Assembly (NCBI RefSeq): GCF_022827545.1
Contig: NZ_CP094669.1
Span: forward strand, 4,705,001 to 4,769,000
DNA: 64,000 nucleotides
Direction of reading: 5' to 3'
Source of the DNA: Hymenobacter tibetensis
Lineage (GTDB): Bacteria; Bacteroidota; Bacteroidia; Cytophagales; Hymenobacteraceae
Below are positions 1-7,763 of this stretch, in pieces; position 1 is the stretch's first letter; each line of letters begins with the position of its first letter. The translations under genes were made by a program, and so were the position numbers. Below the pieces are notes generated by a model, which was given only the letters and a program-made list of their open reading frames with translations, made no database searches and had not been told where the DNA came from.

Positions 1-34
1 GTATAAACTATATTCTTCCTCCCCGTTGAACGCA

Positions 35-75
35 CCCCTCTCCCTGAGGAGAGGGGCCGGGGGTAAGGTCCAACG
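35..75. repeat. Interspersed hairpin repeat upstream of the actin-like ATPase operon
   Basis: A 9-bp perfect stem (35-43 with 48-56, loop CTGA) is followed by a GGGGGT-type tail up to about 75. Elements of this C-rich/G-rich form are common as dispersed intergenic repeats in Hymenobacter-like genomes (from memory). It lies 11 bases before the start at 87, so it may sit in the leader of that gene or mark the end of an upstream transcript. Confidence 0.5.
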
Positions 76-86
76 AAACGTACTAC

Positions 87-3000
87 ATGAGTAATATCTT
101 ACAGCTGCTGGAGCGCGGCAATGCTAACCTGCGCGGCTGGCAGGAATCCAACCAACTGACGGCCTTGGAAGCCGAGCGAATGCTCGACCCCGCTGGCGGC
201 AACTCCCGCCGCACGGCCACCGCCATTCCCACGCCTTTTGGCCGGCTGCACTTGCTGGAAACTGCTTTCAAATTCGTGAAGCAGCAGCCGCAGGGCCACT
301 CGCTGTACCACCGGCAGGTGTCGCAGTGTTGGGACTTGCTGGAGCTGCTATTCTACAGCAAGCCCACCGACGAGTACCAACTGCGCTTTGTAGCCTGGCA
401 CAAGCAGGAGCAATTGCAGCAGTTGCAAGGCAGCTCCGACCCGCGCGTGAAGCTGCTCGGCGACACACTGGCGCTGTACCTGGCCGATGAACACTTCCGC
501 GAGGTAGACGCGCTGTATTTGATTTTCGCGGACCGGCAGGATGCCAGCGGGCGCCGCACCACGCAGCTATTGGGCGGTACTTCGCCGTTTACGCTGGTAT
601 TTGTGCACCCGGAAGTACGGCCGCTAAACACGCAGCGCAAAGGCGGCACCGGCTTCTATTTCGACAACGAAGTAGTGCCCCTGACCGCTCGGAAAGCTGA
701 TTTTCAGACGTACATCTTCGGTCTGTTTGAGGTAGAGAAAAGCTTGCGCAGCAAAGACTTTGCAGGCAGCGTGTACGACTTCCTGACGGCGCTGGATCGG
801 AGCCGCATGAATGAGCTGGCGGAGCTGAACCAAACGGCATCCTCCTTCAACCAGCCCTACGAGCCGCTGCGCGATGCGCAGGGCAATGCCGTGCAGATTC
901 GGGGCGTGGAGCTGCGGCACCTGGCCGAGGCACAGCAGCCAATTAGCAGCGACTGGTTTGTGGCCGCTACGGTGCCACAACTCGGTAAAACGCCGCTGGC
1001 GCTGCTGCCGGGCCTGGATTTGCGCCGCGGCAACTACTTCGGTGGTACGCCCGGTACCGATTCCACGGTTATCAAGTGGAGCTACGACGAAGAGTTGGAT
1101 AAGCGCCGGCTGGAAGGCTTGGGCGTGCAGTACCCCTTCCTGACGGTGAACGACTTGCTGGAAGACATGTTGGTGGAAGTCCCGTTTGCGGTGAACACCG
1201 AGCGGTTCCACTTCGGCACGGTGCTGCCGGAGCCGGGCACGCGCCTAGAGGACCGGCCGTTCCGGTTCCTGCTGCCGCTGAAGCGTCGCTACTTCGACTA
1301 CTTCCGCCCCGAGGACCTGGACCGTTACCTGCGCCTCACGGTGTTTGACAATCACGTGCTAGTGCAGCTCGCTATACCCGTTACGAGTGGGCGTGAAGTG
1401 ATGTACGAGCGGCGCTACTACTACCGCCCTGGGCCCGGCTCCAGTGCCGACCAGACGGTGGCCGCTGTGCCGAGCGACAACGCCAAAACCCCGTACAATG
1501 GCGGCCGGGTAAGTGCCCGCGTGAACGTGGGCGTGTTCCCGTTCTACAAGTTCCCGAACGTGGCGCAGGCTGGCGGCAACAGCCACTACTACGTGCAGCT
1601 AGCCGACCAAAACGAAGGTGCCGACTTGGCGCGTCTGCGCTTCTACACGGGGCAGCAAGCGTTGGCTCCGGCAGGCGCAGGCAATATGCGCGGTGTGCGC
1701 ACGCACCAGCGCATGGGCCGCAACGCCCGCGGACCAGCCAGCACCTACTACGAGGTGGTGGGCACGCACTTCGATTTCATGGAAGTAGAAACGCCAGCCG
1801 CCGACTTCGCGCGGCCGGGCCGGGCGGTGAGTGGTTTGCTGGTGCCGCGCTGGCAGACGGCCGTGGGTGGTTCGCAACGGTTCACGTTTGCCGTGGACTT
1901 TGGTACCACCAACACGCACGTTGCCTTCGCGACGGCCGAGCGGGGCGAGCCGCAGCCGTTCAGCATCACCAAGGAGAAAGAACTTCAAGTGGTAACGCTC
2001 AACAAACCCCTCGCCACTTCCGATTATCTATTGCCAGTTCGCTACGGCGTGGGTAGTTTGGGCACTATGCCGCTGGCCGACACGGTGCGTAACCGCGAAT
2101 TCGTGCCCGCCTTCATTGGTACCGATGGCGCCGACGTGGCTTTCCCTATCCGGACGGCCACGTGCGAGTCGCCGGCGTTTGTGGGAGAGGGCGACCCGAT
2201 GCTGTTTGGCAGCATCAATATCGGTTTCCACTTGAGCCGCGACGGATCGTTGTACAACCACCCCGAGGATGGGCGCTATCAAACCAACTTGAAGTGGGAT
2301 ACCGAGGGTGCCCATCGCGCCGCCGGAGTGCAGCGCATTCGGGCGTACATCCGGGAGCTGCTGCTGCTTATTAAGCACAAAGTAGCGCTCAACGAAGGCG
2401 ACGTGAGCCAGACCCAAGTGGTATGGTCGCGGCCTTTGAGCATGAAGAAGAGCGGCATCCGGGACTTCGAGGAAATCTGGCAGGAAGAGTTTTCGCGCAT
2501 CTTCGGGCAGGAAGCTGGTACTCGCCTAGCGCACATCAGCGAATCGTGGGCGCCGTACCTGTACCTGACTGACCCCCGTACCGACGGCGGCATTGTGCCG
2601 ACCGGCGACGAAAACGTGGTGAACATCGACATCGGTGGTGGTACTACCGACGTGCTGCTGTTGCGCGGTCGGCAGCCGGAAGCTACCCTCTCGTTCCGCT
2701 TTGCCGGCGACGTGCTGTGGGGCGACGGAGCAGGCGGCGGGTCGCGGCAGCAGAATGGCTTGCTGTACTACTACGTGAGCCGCACGGCCAACAAGCCCAT
2801 CAGCCAGGAAGCGTGGGCAGCGCGCGAGGTGGTGAAGGCGGCGCTGGAAAGCAAGGCTGGCTCTGCCGACGTGGTGAGTTTGCTATTCGGGTTCGATAAG
2901 CAGCTGGAATTCTCGAAAGAGCTGCGCGGCGCCAAGCACTTGCGCGTGGTGCTGTTCCTGCACTTTGCGGCCATCGTGTACCACGTGGGCCAGGTGTGCA

Positions 3001-3644
3001 AGGCTCGTGGTCTGGATGTACCGCGTCATTTGTGCTTCAGCGGCAAAGGCAGCACCTACCTGCGCATGCTGGATTTGAATTCCAACTTGTCGGCGCTGAC
3101 GGAGCTGGCGAAGCTGGTGCTGCAATTTGCCTCGGGCCAAACCGCGCCACGTGACTTCCGCCTCACACTAGTAGGCCAGCCCAAAGAGGCTACCGCCAAC
3201 GGCGCCGTGCTCTGGAAGATGAAGGACGGCAATCACCTCAACGACCCCAAGGAGTTCGTGCTGCCGGGTACGGTGCCCGCGGACGTGGAGCCCTTTTCCG
3301 CGCCAGCCCCAACCTCAGTGCTGACCTTGGGCGACGCCACTGCTCTGCGCGAAGACGTGCTAGCTAATGCCCGCCGCTTGGTCCGTTTCCTCACCCACGA
3401 TTCGCAGGAAGTTCGCGACTTGTTGGAGGACCTGAACGTGGAAATGAATCCGGACTTCGTGTACAACTTCCTCGATGGCCAACTCAAAGACAGCCTGAAT
3501 GCCGGTCTGAACTCCTTGCTTAACAACGGCGCGAAGCCGGACGACCGACTGCCCGAAACGCTGTTCTTCTTCCCCTTCCGCGACGCCTTATTCCAGTTGG
3601 GCCGCGAGCTATTCAAACGGAACTATGCCACGCAACCGCAGTAA
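87..3644 (+). CDS. Large protein with actin/Hsp70-type ATPase core
   Basis: A 1185-residue soluble protein. Residues 1 to about 590 form an N-terminal region that I do not recognise. The actin/Hsp70 fold starts near residue 600 with the phosphate-1 motif (VDFGTTNTHVAF). A phosphate-2 motif (NIDIGGGTTDVLLL) lies near residue 850 and an adenosine-type segment (CFSGKGSTYLRML) near 985. These are the three nucleotide-contact motifs of the superfamily (Hsp70, actin, ParM, FtsA). The family is probably what pipelines call 'acetate and sugar kinases/Hsc70/actin'; its role is unknown. The stop overlaps the next gene by 20 bases, so the two are co-transcribed and probably translationally coupled. With the downstream MotA- and MotB-like genes, I infer an ATPase that works with a membrane channel. 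An operon start beyond the left edge is possible. Confidence 0.75.
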   Translation: MSNILQLLERGNANLRGWQESNQLTALEAERMLDPAGGNSRRTATAIPTPFGRLHLLETAFKFVKQQPQGHSLYHRQVSQCWDLLELLFYSKPTDEYQLRFVAWHKQEQLQQLQGSSDPRVKLLGDTLALYLADEHFREVDALYLIFADRQDASGRRTTQLLGGTSPFTLVFVHPEVRPLNTQRKGGTGFYFDNEVVPLTARKADFQTYIFGLFEVEKSLRSKDFAGSVYDFLTALDRSRMNELAELNQTASSFNQPYEPLRDAQGNAVQIRGVELRHLAEAQQPISSDWFVAATVPQLGKTPLALLPGLDLRRGNYFGGTPGTDSTVIKWSYDEELDKRRLEGLGVQYPFLTVNDLLEDMLVEVPFAVNTERFHFGTVLPEPGTRLEDRPFRFLLPLKRRYFDYFRPEDLDRYLRLTVFDNHVLVQLAIPVTSGREVMYERRYYYRPGPGSSADQTVAAVPSDNAKTPYNGGRVSARVNVGVFPFYKFPNVAQAGGNSHYYVQLADQNEGADLARLRFYTGQQALAPAGAGNMRGVRTHQRMGRNARGPASTYYEVVGTHFDFMEVETPAADFARPGRAVSGLLVPRWQTAVGGSQRFTFAVDFGTTNTHVAFATAERGEPQPFSITKEKELQVVTLNKPLATSDYLLPVRYGVGSLGTMPLADTVRNREFVPAFIGTDGADVAFPIRTATCESPAFVGEGDPMLFGSINIGFHLSRDGSLYNHPEDGRYQTNLKWDTEGAHRAAGVQRIRAYIRELLLLIKHKVALNEGDVSQTQVVWSRPLSMKKSGIRDFEEIWQEEFSRIFGQEAGTRLAHISESWAPYLYLTDPRTDGGIVPTGDENVVNIDIGGGTTDVLLLRGRQPEATLSFRFAGDVLWGDGAGGGSRQQNGLLYYYVSRTANKPISQEAWAAREVVKAALESKAGSADVVSLLFGFDKQLEFSKELRGAKHLRVVLFLHFAAIVYHVGQVCKARGLDVPRHLCFSGKGSTYLRMLDLNSNLSALTELAKLVLQFASGQTAPRDFRLTLVGQPKEATANGAVLWKMKDGNHLNDPKEFVLPGTVPADVEPFSAPAPTSVLTLGDATALREDVLANARRLVRFLTHDSQEVRDLLEDLNVEMNPDFVYNFLDGQLKDSLNAGLNSLLNNGAKPDDRLPETLFFFPFRDALFQLGRELFKRNYATQPQ

Positions 3645-5100
3645 GAGTTCGGCCGCCGGTCAGTGGCTACGCGCCGCCGCGGTAGCCGCCTCGCTGCTAT
3701 CCGGGCCGGCGGTACTGGCACAAACCAGCGGCAACGCGGCGGGAACCACCGAGGTGGTTCCCGCCAACGCCCGCGCTCAAATGTGGGCCGCTACTGCCCG
3801 GTTTGTTTACACCGACGACCCTGCCCTGAAGCCAATTCAGGCAGAGCTACTGAAGACTATCCAAGACAAGAGCATCTCCGCTTTCAACCAGGGAGTAGAT
3901 GCGGCGGTGGTGCTAGAAAAGCAGAAGCTTGGTGCGCAGCAGCGGGTGCTGAAGTTCCGGGGCGTTGTCAGTACTATTCAAGACAAAGTCAACCCGAGTG
4001 ACTACGGTGGGCTGGCCCAAGCCATAGTGGCAGAGCTGCAAAAGAACCCGGAACGCATGGCGGACCTGGAGCGCAAAAGCAGCCTCACGGCGCTGTCTAG
4101 GCAGCTCAACCAACTAGCTACCGGCACGGCTACTACGGCGGCCGAAGCAGCCGACACCGCCCCCACCATTGCCGACGTCACCGAGGTAGCGGCTACCCCG
4201 GCTCAAGACTCCGGGGCCGATGCCTACGAAGTACCCGAGGGGCAGCTACAGCCCGAAGCACAAACCGATATTCCTACTTCAACCCCTGCTCCTGCTATGC
4301 CCGATTCCGCTACTCCCCCGCTTCTTTGGGCTGCTTTGTTGATGTCGGGCCTGAGTTTGCTAGGCGTGCTGTACTTGCTGCTGACGCGTAGCAAATCGGG
4401 CGGGCGGCAACGCTCTTCGTCGTATGACGCAAGCACGTACGATAGTGAGTCCGCCAGAACCTCAACGCAACGGCAACAGTCTTTCAGTCAGGACGGTCGT
4501 TTGAGTAATGCGCAACTCATGGAAGTGCGCGAAGTGGTGTACAAGGCCTTGAATGAAGCTAAATCGCCTTCAACAGCACCAGCGGCGCCAGCGCCCAAGC
4601 AAAAGCAAGCGCCTAAGCCGCCAACCCGCCAAGCACAGCCCCAAGCGGCGGCACCAGCCCCGGTAGTTCCTCCGCAGCAGGCGGTTTATGCAGCTCCAGA
4701 ACCCGACCAAACCGACCATTTGTTTGCCGTTGAAGCTCCGGCCGCCCCGGCACCAGCAGAGCCCGCAGCCCCGCGGGTGCATGTCATCTATGCCAATCAG
4801 CAGCCCATCAACGGGGCGTTTCTGCGCGACAATCTAGCCGACGCGCCTGCATCGTACACCATTTTTGAAATAATGGTGGACGAGCGGACTCCCGACCAAG
4901 GCACTTTCGTGGTCACGCGCAACGAAAGCGGCCATGGCGGTTACATTGGTAGCCACATGAGCATCTTGGAGCCGGCTTGCACCTACAATTACCCTACCGG
5001 CCCAGTGTCGCGCATTATCACCGAAACGCCTGGCACTGTGCAGCGCACTCCATCCGGCGACTGGCGCATCAACCAGAAAGCCCGGATTTATTTCGTGTAG
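3625..5100 (+). CDS. Signal-peptide, single-pass membrane protein of the ATPase/stator operon
   Basis: A 491-residue protein with no family I can name. It has a Sec signal (RAAAVAASLLSGPAVLAQ, cleavage near residue 33) and a helical exported segment up to about 220. A membrane helix follows at about 232-253 (LLWAALLMSGLSLLGVLYLLL), then a basic stop-transfer stretch. After that comes a Pro/Ala/Gln-rich linker (about 310-385) and a compact C-terminal domain (about 387-491) rich in beta-type residues and ending in KARIYFV. The topology puts the C-terminal domain in the cytoplasm and the N-terminal domain outside it. It could link the cytoplasmic ATPase to the membrane channel encoded next. It overlaps the previous gene by 20 bases; a 190-base gap with a hairpin separates it from the MotA-like gene. 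Confidence 0.65.
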   Translation: MPRNRSKSSAAGQWLRAAAVAASLLSGPAVLAQTSGNAAGTTEVVPANARAQMWAATARFVYTDDPALKPIQAELLKTIQDKSISAFNQGVDAAVVLEKQKLGAQQRVLKFRGVVSTIQDKVNPSDYGGLAQAIVAELQKNPERMADLERKSSLTALSRQLNQLATGTATTAAEAADTAPTIADVTEVAATPAQDSGADAYEVPEGQLQPEAQTDIPTSTPAPAMPDSATPPLLWAALLMSGLSLLGVLYLLLTRSKSGGRQRSSSYDASTYDSESARTSTQRQQSFSQDGRLSNAQLMEVREVVYKALNEAKSPSTAPAAPAPKQKQAPKPPTRQAQPQAAAPAPVVPPQQAVYAAPEPDQTDHLFAVEAPAAPAPAEPAAPRVHVIYANQQPINGAFLRDNLADAPASYTIFEIMVDERTPDQGTFVVTRNESGHGGYIGSHMSILEPACTYNYPTGPVSRIITETPGTVQRTPSGDWRINQKARIYFV

Positions 5101-5120
5101 TCGAGTGTAACTTTGTAAAG

Positions 5121-5155
5121 GAACGTCATGCTGCGCTGGCCGGAGCATGACGTTC
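5121..5155. terminator. 12-bp hairpin after the membrane-protein gene
   Basis: GAACGTCATGCT (5121-5132) pairs perfectly with 5144-5155, followed by a T-rich stretch (TTATTTTGATTT). It may terminate or attenuate transcription between the two halves of the operon. Its GTCATGCT core is shared with the element at 5221, so it may instead belong to a repeat family. Confidence 0.5.
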
Positions 5156-5220
5156 TTATTTTGATTTAATACAGCACACTTGTTAAAGTGATTTATCCGC
5201 TGATGTTGTCAAACTATATC

Positions 5221-5249
5221 CGTCATGCTGAGCGCAGTCGAAGCATGAC
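5221..5249. repeat. CGTCATGCTGAGC-type interspersed repeat
   Basis: An imperfect inverted repeat: GTCATGCT (5222-5229) and AGCATGAC (5242-5249) flank AGCGCAGTCGA. It repeats the arm sequence of the 5121-5155 hairpin. Short dispersed elements of this form are frequent between genes in Hymenobacter-like genomes (from memory). No other content was seen between 5156 and 5290. Confidence 0.5.
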
Positions 5250-5290
5250 ACTCTTACCACTCACACTTCTCTTTTAAACCGTACGTACCA

Positions 5291-6745
5291 ATGGTAATTG
5301 CCCTGCTGGAACTGCTAGTAGTTATAGGCATTCTGACGGTGCAGATACTGGCTTTCCGCCGTAGCCGCCTCGATATTGAGCGACTGGCTACTCTGTTTCC
5401 GACGGACGACCAACTGCGCCTGCGCCGGGTGGAAGACGCCACCACTGGCCAGCAAGTAGACACGCTAGAAGCCCCCGCCGCTTCCCCCGACTTCAAGGAC
5501 GTGCTGGTAGATACCAATGCCTACCTGCTCAAAAATAAGGGCACCGCCAGCTTCGATATCCTGCAGAACATTGCCGAGCGCCGGGCCGAAGCGCTGGACA
5601 ATGAAGTGCAGCAAGGCACTTCTACCCCCCTATATGTCGGCTTGATGGGCACCTTTTTGGGCGCCATTCTTGGCTTAGGCAGTTTGCTGCTGAGCGGGGG
5701 CAAGTTCGATGAGGCCGCCATTCAGTCGTTTTTGCAGGGCGTGGCTATTGCCATGGTGGGCAGCTTACTCGGGTTGTTTTTCACGCAATGGGCTGGTATG
5801 CTTTACCGCGCCGCACACCGCCAGGCCGAGGAGCGCCAGAACGACTACTATACCTTCCTGCAAGTGGAGCTGCTGCCCATTCTGCACTCCGATATGGCCA
5901 GCAGCCTGAGCAACCTCAAGTCGGTGCTCGACAGCTTCAATAAGGAATTCGTAGATAAAATCTACGAATTCGGACCCATTATCAATGCGCTGAACGAGAA
6001 CATCAGCACGCAGAAGAACTTCCTGGAGGAATTGCAGAAAGTAGGCTACACCCAAATGGCCGATGCCAGTATCCGGGTGTTCGATAAGGTGGCCCAAAGT
6101 GCCCACCACTTCGAGAACTTCTTGGTGTACCAGGATAAGCTGAATGCCACCATGATAGCCGGCAACGCCGTGGCAGACCGGGTTTCGGGCTTGCTCAACC
6201 GCCTCACGAATCTGGAAAAAGGCTTGAACGCCGTGCCGGAACTGGTTTCGCAGCACGATGGCACGGTGCGGGCGCAGCTCCAGTTTTTTCAGCAGAACCA
6301 GGCCGAAATGGCCCGCATGGCCGGCCAGACGCAGCAGTTCTTTGACGAGCAGTACCATCAGCTGGCCGATGTGATGCGCCGCCGCATGGGTCACTTCCAG
6401 AAGGAAGCCGATGAGGCCGCTAACTTGTGGCAGGACCATTTCAAGACCCTGAACCGCGACAATATCTACGAGAAGATTGTGCGCTACATGGAGCCGTTTA
6501 AGAACCTGCACCACCAGCAGGCGCAGCTTAACGCCCAGCAAGATATCCTGAGCCAGTCCATCAACCGCACCCACGACCGGCTGATGCAAAAAATGGCCGA
6601 TGATGCGGCCATCAACACGCAGCTTCTCCAGCAGATGAGTACCCTCAACACGCTGCTTGAAAAAGCCACGGCCAAAGGCCCCGTCGGCCGCATGATGGAG
6701 AAGGTATTCGGGAGCCCAACTCCTGCCAAGCCCAAGGCCCGATGA
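5291..6745 (+). CDS. MotA/TolQ/ExbB-like channel protein with long coiled tail
   Basis: A 484-residue inner-membrane protein. An N-terminal helix (about residues 3-20) is followed by a cytoplasmic loop. Two further helices (LYVGLMGTFLGAILGLGSLL at about 115-135; FLQGVAIAMVGSLLGLFFTQW at about 145-167) carry the small-residue-rich pattern of MotA/TolQ channel helices. The remaining 300 residues are hydrophilic and helical, with many Gln, Leu and Asn. This is far longer than the cytoplasmic part of TolQ or ExbB and recalls the long tail of ZorA in Zorya systems. The stop overlaps the next gene's start in ATGA, so the pair is coupled, as MotA/MotB-type pairs usually are. It is most likely a proton- or ion-driven stator pentamer; the specificity is unknown. 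Confidence 0.8.
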   Translation: MVIALLELLVVIGILTVQILAFRRSRLDIERLATLFPTDDQLRLRRVEDATTGQQVDTLEAPAASPDFKDVLVDTNAYLLKNKGTASFDILQNIAERRAEALDNEVQQGTSTPLYVGLMGTFLGAILGLGSLLLSGGKFDEAAIQSFLQGVAIAMVGSLLGLFFTQWAGMLYRAAHRQAEERQNDYYTFLQVELLPILHSDMASSLSNLKSVLDSFNKEFVDKIYEFGPIINALNENISTQKNFLEELQKVGYTQMADASIRVFDKVAQSAHHFENFLVYQDKLNATMIAGNAVADRVSGLLNRLTNLEKGLNAVPELVSQHDGTVRAQLQFFQQNQAEMARMAGQTQQFFDEQYHQLADVMRRRMGHFQKEADEAANLWQDHFKTLNRDNIYEKIVRYMEPFKNLHHQQAQLNAQQDILSQSINRTHDRLMQKMADDAAINTQLLQQMSTLNTLLEKATAKGPVGRMMEKVFGSPTPAKPKAR

Positions 6746-7404
6746 AGACGACCGGCCGCAACAACTTCTTCTGGCCTAGTTACGTGGACCTGATGACGGC
6801 GCTGTTTCTGGTGATGTTGGTCTTGTTCGTGCTTAGCTACAAACGCTTCCAAGACCAGCAAAACAACAACGAGCGCCTGATTGCTGAGCTCCGCGTGCAG
6901 GTGCAGGAGAAGCGCAAGCTCGATGAAATCAAAGCCGCCCTCCAACGCCTGGAAAGCGACTATTTCACGTACAACCAGCGCTACAAACGCTACGAGCTGA
7001 ACTTCCCCGTCACGTTTGCGCCCAAGAGCGACGCCCTACCCGATGTGGCTCGCACGCCCCTCACCCAAGCCGGCCGCTTCCTGCAACGCCAAATGCAGAC
7101 CCTAGGCAACGACAACGTGCAGTACCTCATTGTGGTGGAAGGCCGCGCCGCCAAAGACCTGCGCTACCCCGACGACGACCCGCGCAACCTCGATGGACCA
7201 GCCGTACGGCAGCTTAGCTACAACCGCGCCCTGGCCGTTATCCGTCTGTGGGAGCAAGCGGGTGTCCGGTTCCCTTCCAATCTGGAAGTGGTAGCGGCGG
7301 GCAGCGGGTTCCGCGGCACCGGCCGCTACACCGGCGCCGAAGAAGGCAAGAACAAGCGCTTCATCATCCAGATTCAGCCCAAGATTGGCTCTTTGGGGAA
7401 GTAA
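6742..7404 (+). CDS. MotB/ZorB-like stator partner with OmpA-like domain
   Basis: A 220-residue protein with a short cytoplasmic N-terminus, then a single helix in which WPSYVDLMTALFLVMLVLFV places Asp at about residue 16. This is the arrangement of the ion-binding Asp in MotB (DFMTAMMAFF). A coiled segment (about 38-75) leads to an OmpA/MotB-like peptidoglycan-binding domain (about 85-215). Typical landmarks there are FPVTFAPKSDALP, the LSYNRALAVIRLWEQAG helix and the terminal NKRFIIQIQPK strand. It forms the second half of a stator with the preceding gene, which it overlaps by four bases. It ends only eight bases from the convergent monooxygenase gene. Confidence 0.82.
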   Translation: MKTTGRNNFFWPSYVDLMTALFLVMLVLFVLSYKRFQDQQNNNERLIAELRVQVQEKRKLDEIKAALQRLESDYFTYNQRYKRYELNFPVTFAPKSDALPDVARTPLTQAGRFLQRQMQTLGNDNVQYLIVVEGRAAKDLRYPDDDPRNLDGPAVRQLSYNRALAVIRLWEQAGVRFPSNLEVVAAGSGFRGTGRYTGAEEGKNKRFIIQIQPKIGSLGK

Positions 7405-7412
7405 CAGGAGAG

Positions 7413-7739
7413 CTACTTGCCAAGCCCCGTATCATTTGGCAAGGGCAGCACCTCGTAGTGCGTGACGTACGGCTCCATTTCCAGCAGAAACGCCGCATCT
7501 TCTGGGTAATAGCGTGCTTGCTCGTAGGTAGGACCGGCGAAGGCCTGGATAGCAGCGTAGGACTCCCAAAAAGTTAGTAGCTGAAAGTGGGCGACCCCAT
7601 CCTGTACTCTGCGCAAAACGGTTACGCCCTGGTTGCCGGGTGTAGTGCGGTAATCAGCTAAGCCGGTGCGAAGCAGGTACTCGTAGTAGGCGTCGGCCTT
7701 GGTTTCGGGCACGGCTCCATGCCACATTCTTGCTATCAT
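7413..7739 (-). CDS. Antibiotic-biosynthesis-monooxygenase (ABM) fold protein
   Basis: A 108-residue small ferredoxin-like-fold protein. The opening MIARMWHGAVPETKADAYYE and the middle VTVLRRVQDGVAHFQLLTFW match the pattern of ABM-domain proteins. These act as cofactor-free monooxygenases, haem-degrading enzymes or stress-response proteins. No specific substrate can be read from the sequence. It is convergent with the stator operon and followed on the same strand by the SHOCT protein gene, with no sign that it belongs to either. Confidence 0.75.
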   Translation of the reverse strand: MIARMWHGAVPETKADAYYEYLLRTGLADYRTTPGNQGVTVLRRVQDGVAHFQLLTFWESYAAIQAFAGPTYEQARYYPEDAAFLLEMEPYVTHYEVLPLPNDTGLGK

Positions 7740-7763
7740 GTGCTTTGCTTTTAGAAACGCAAC

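Noticed and set aside
5765..6589. Long minus-strand open frame (274 codons) opposite the MotA-like gene
   Set aside because: It lies fully opposite a well-supported coding region, and its His/Leu/Val-rich translation is typical of an antisense shadow.
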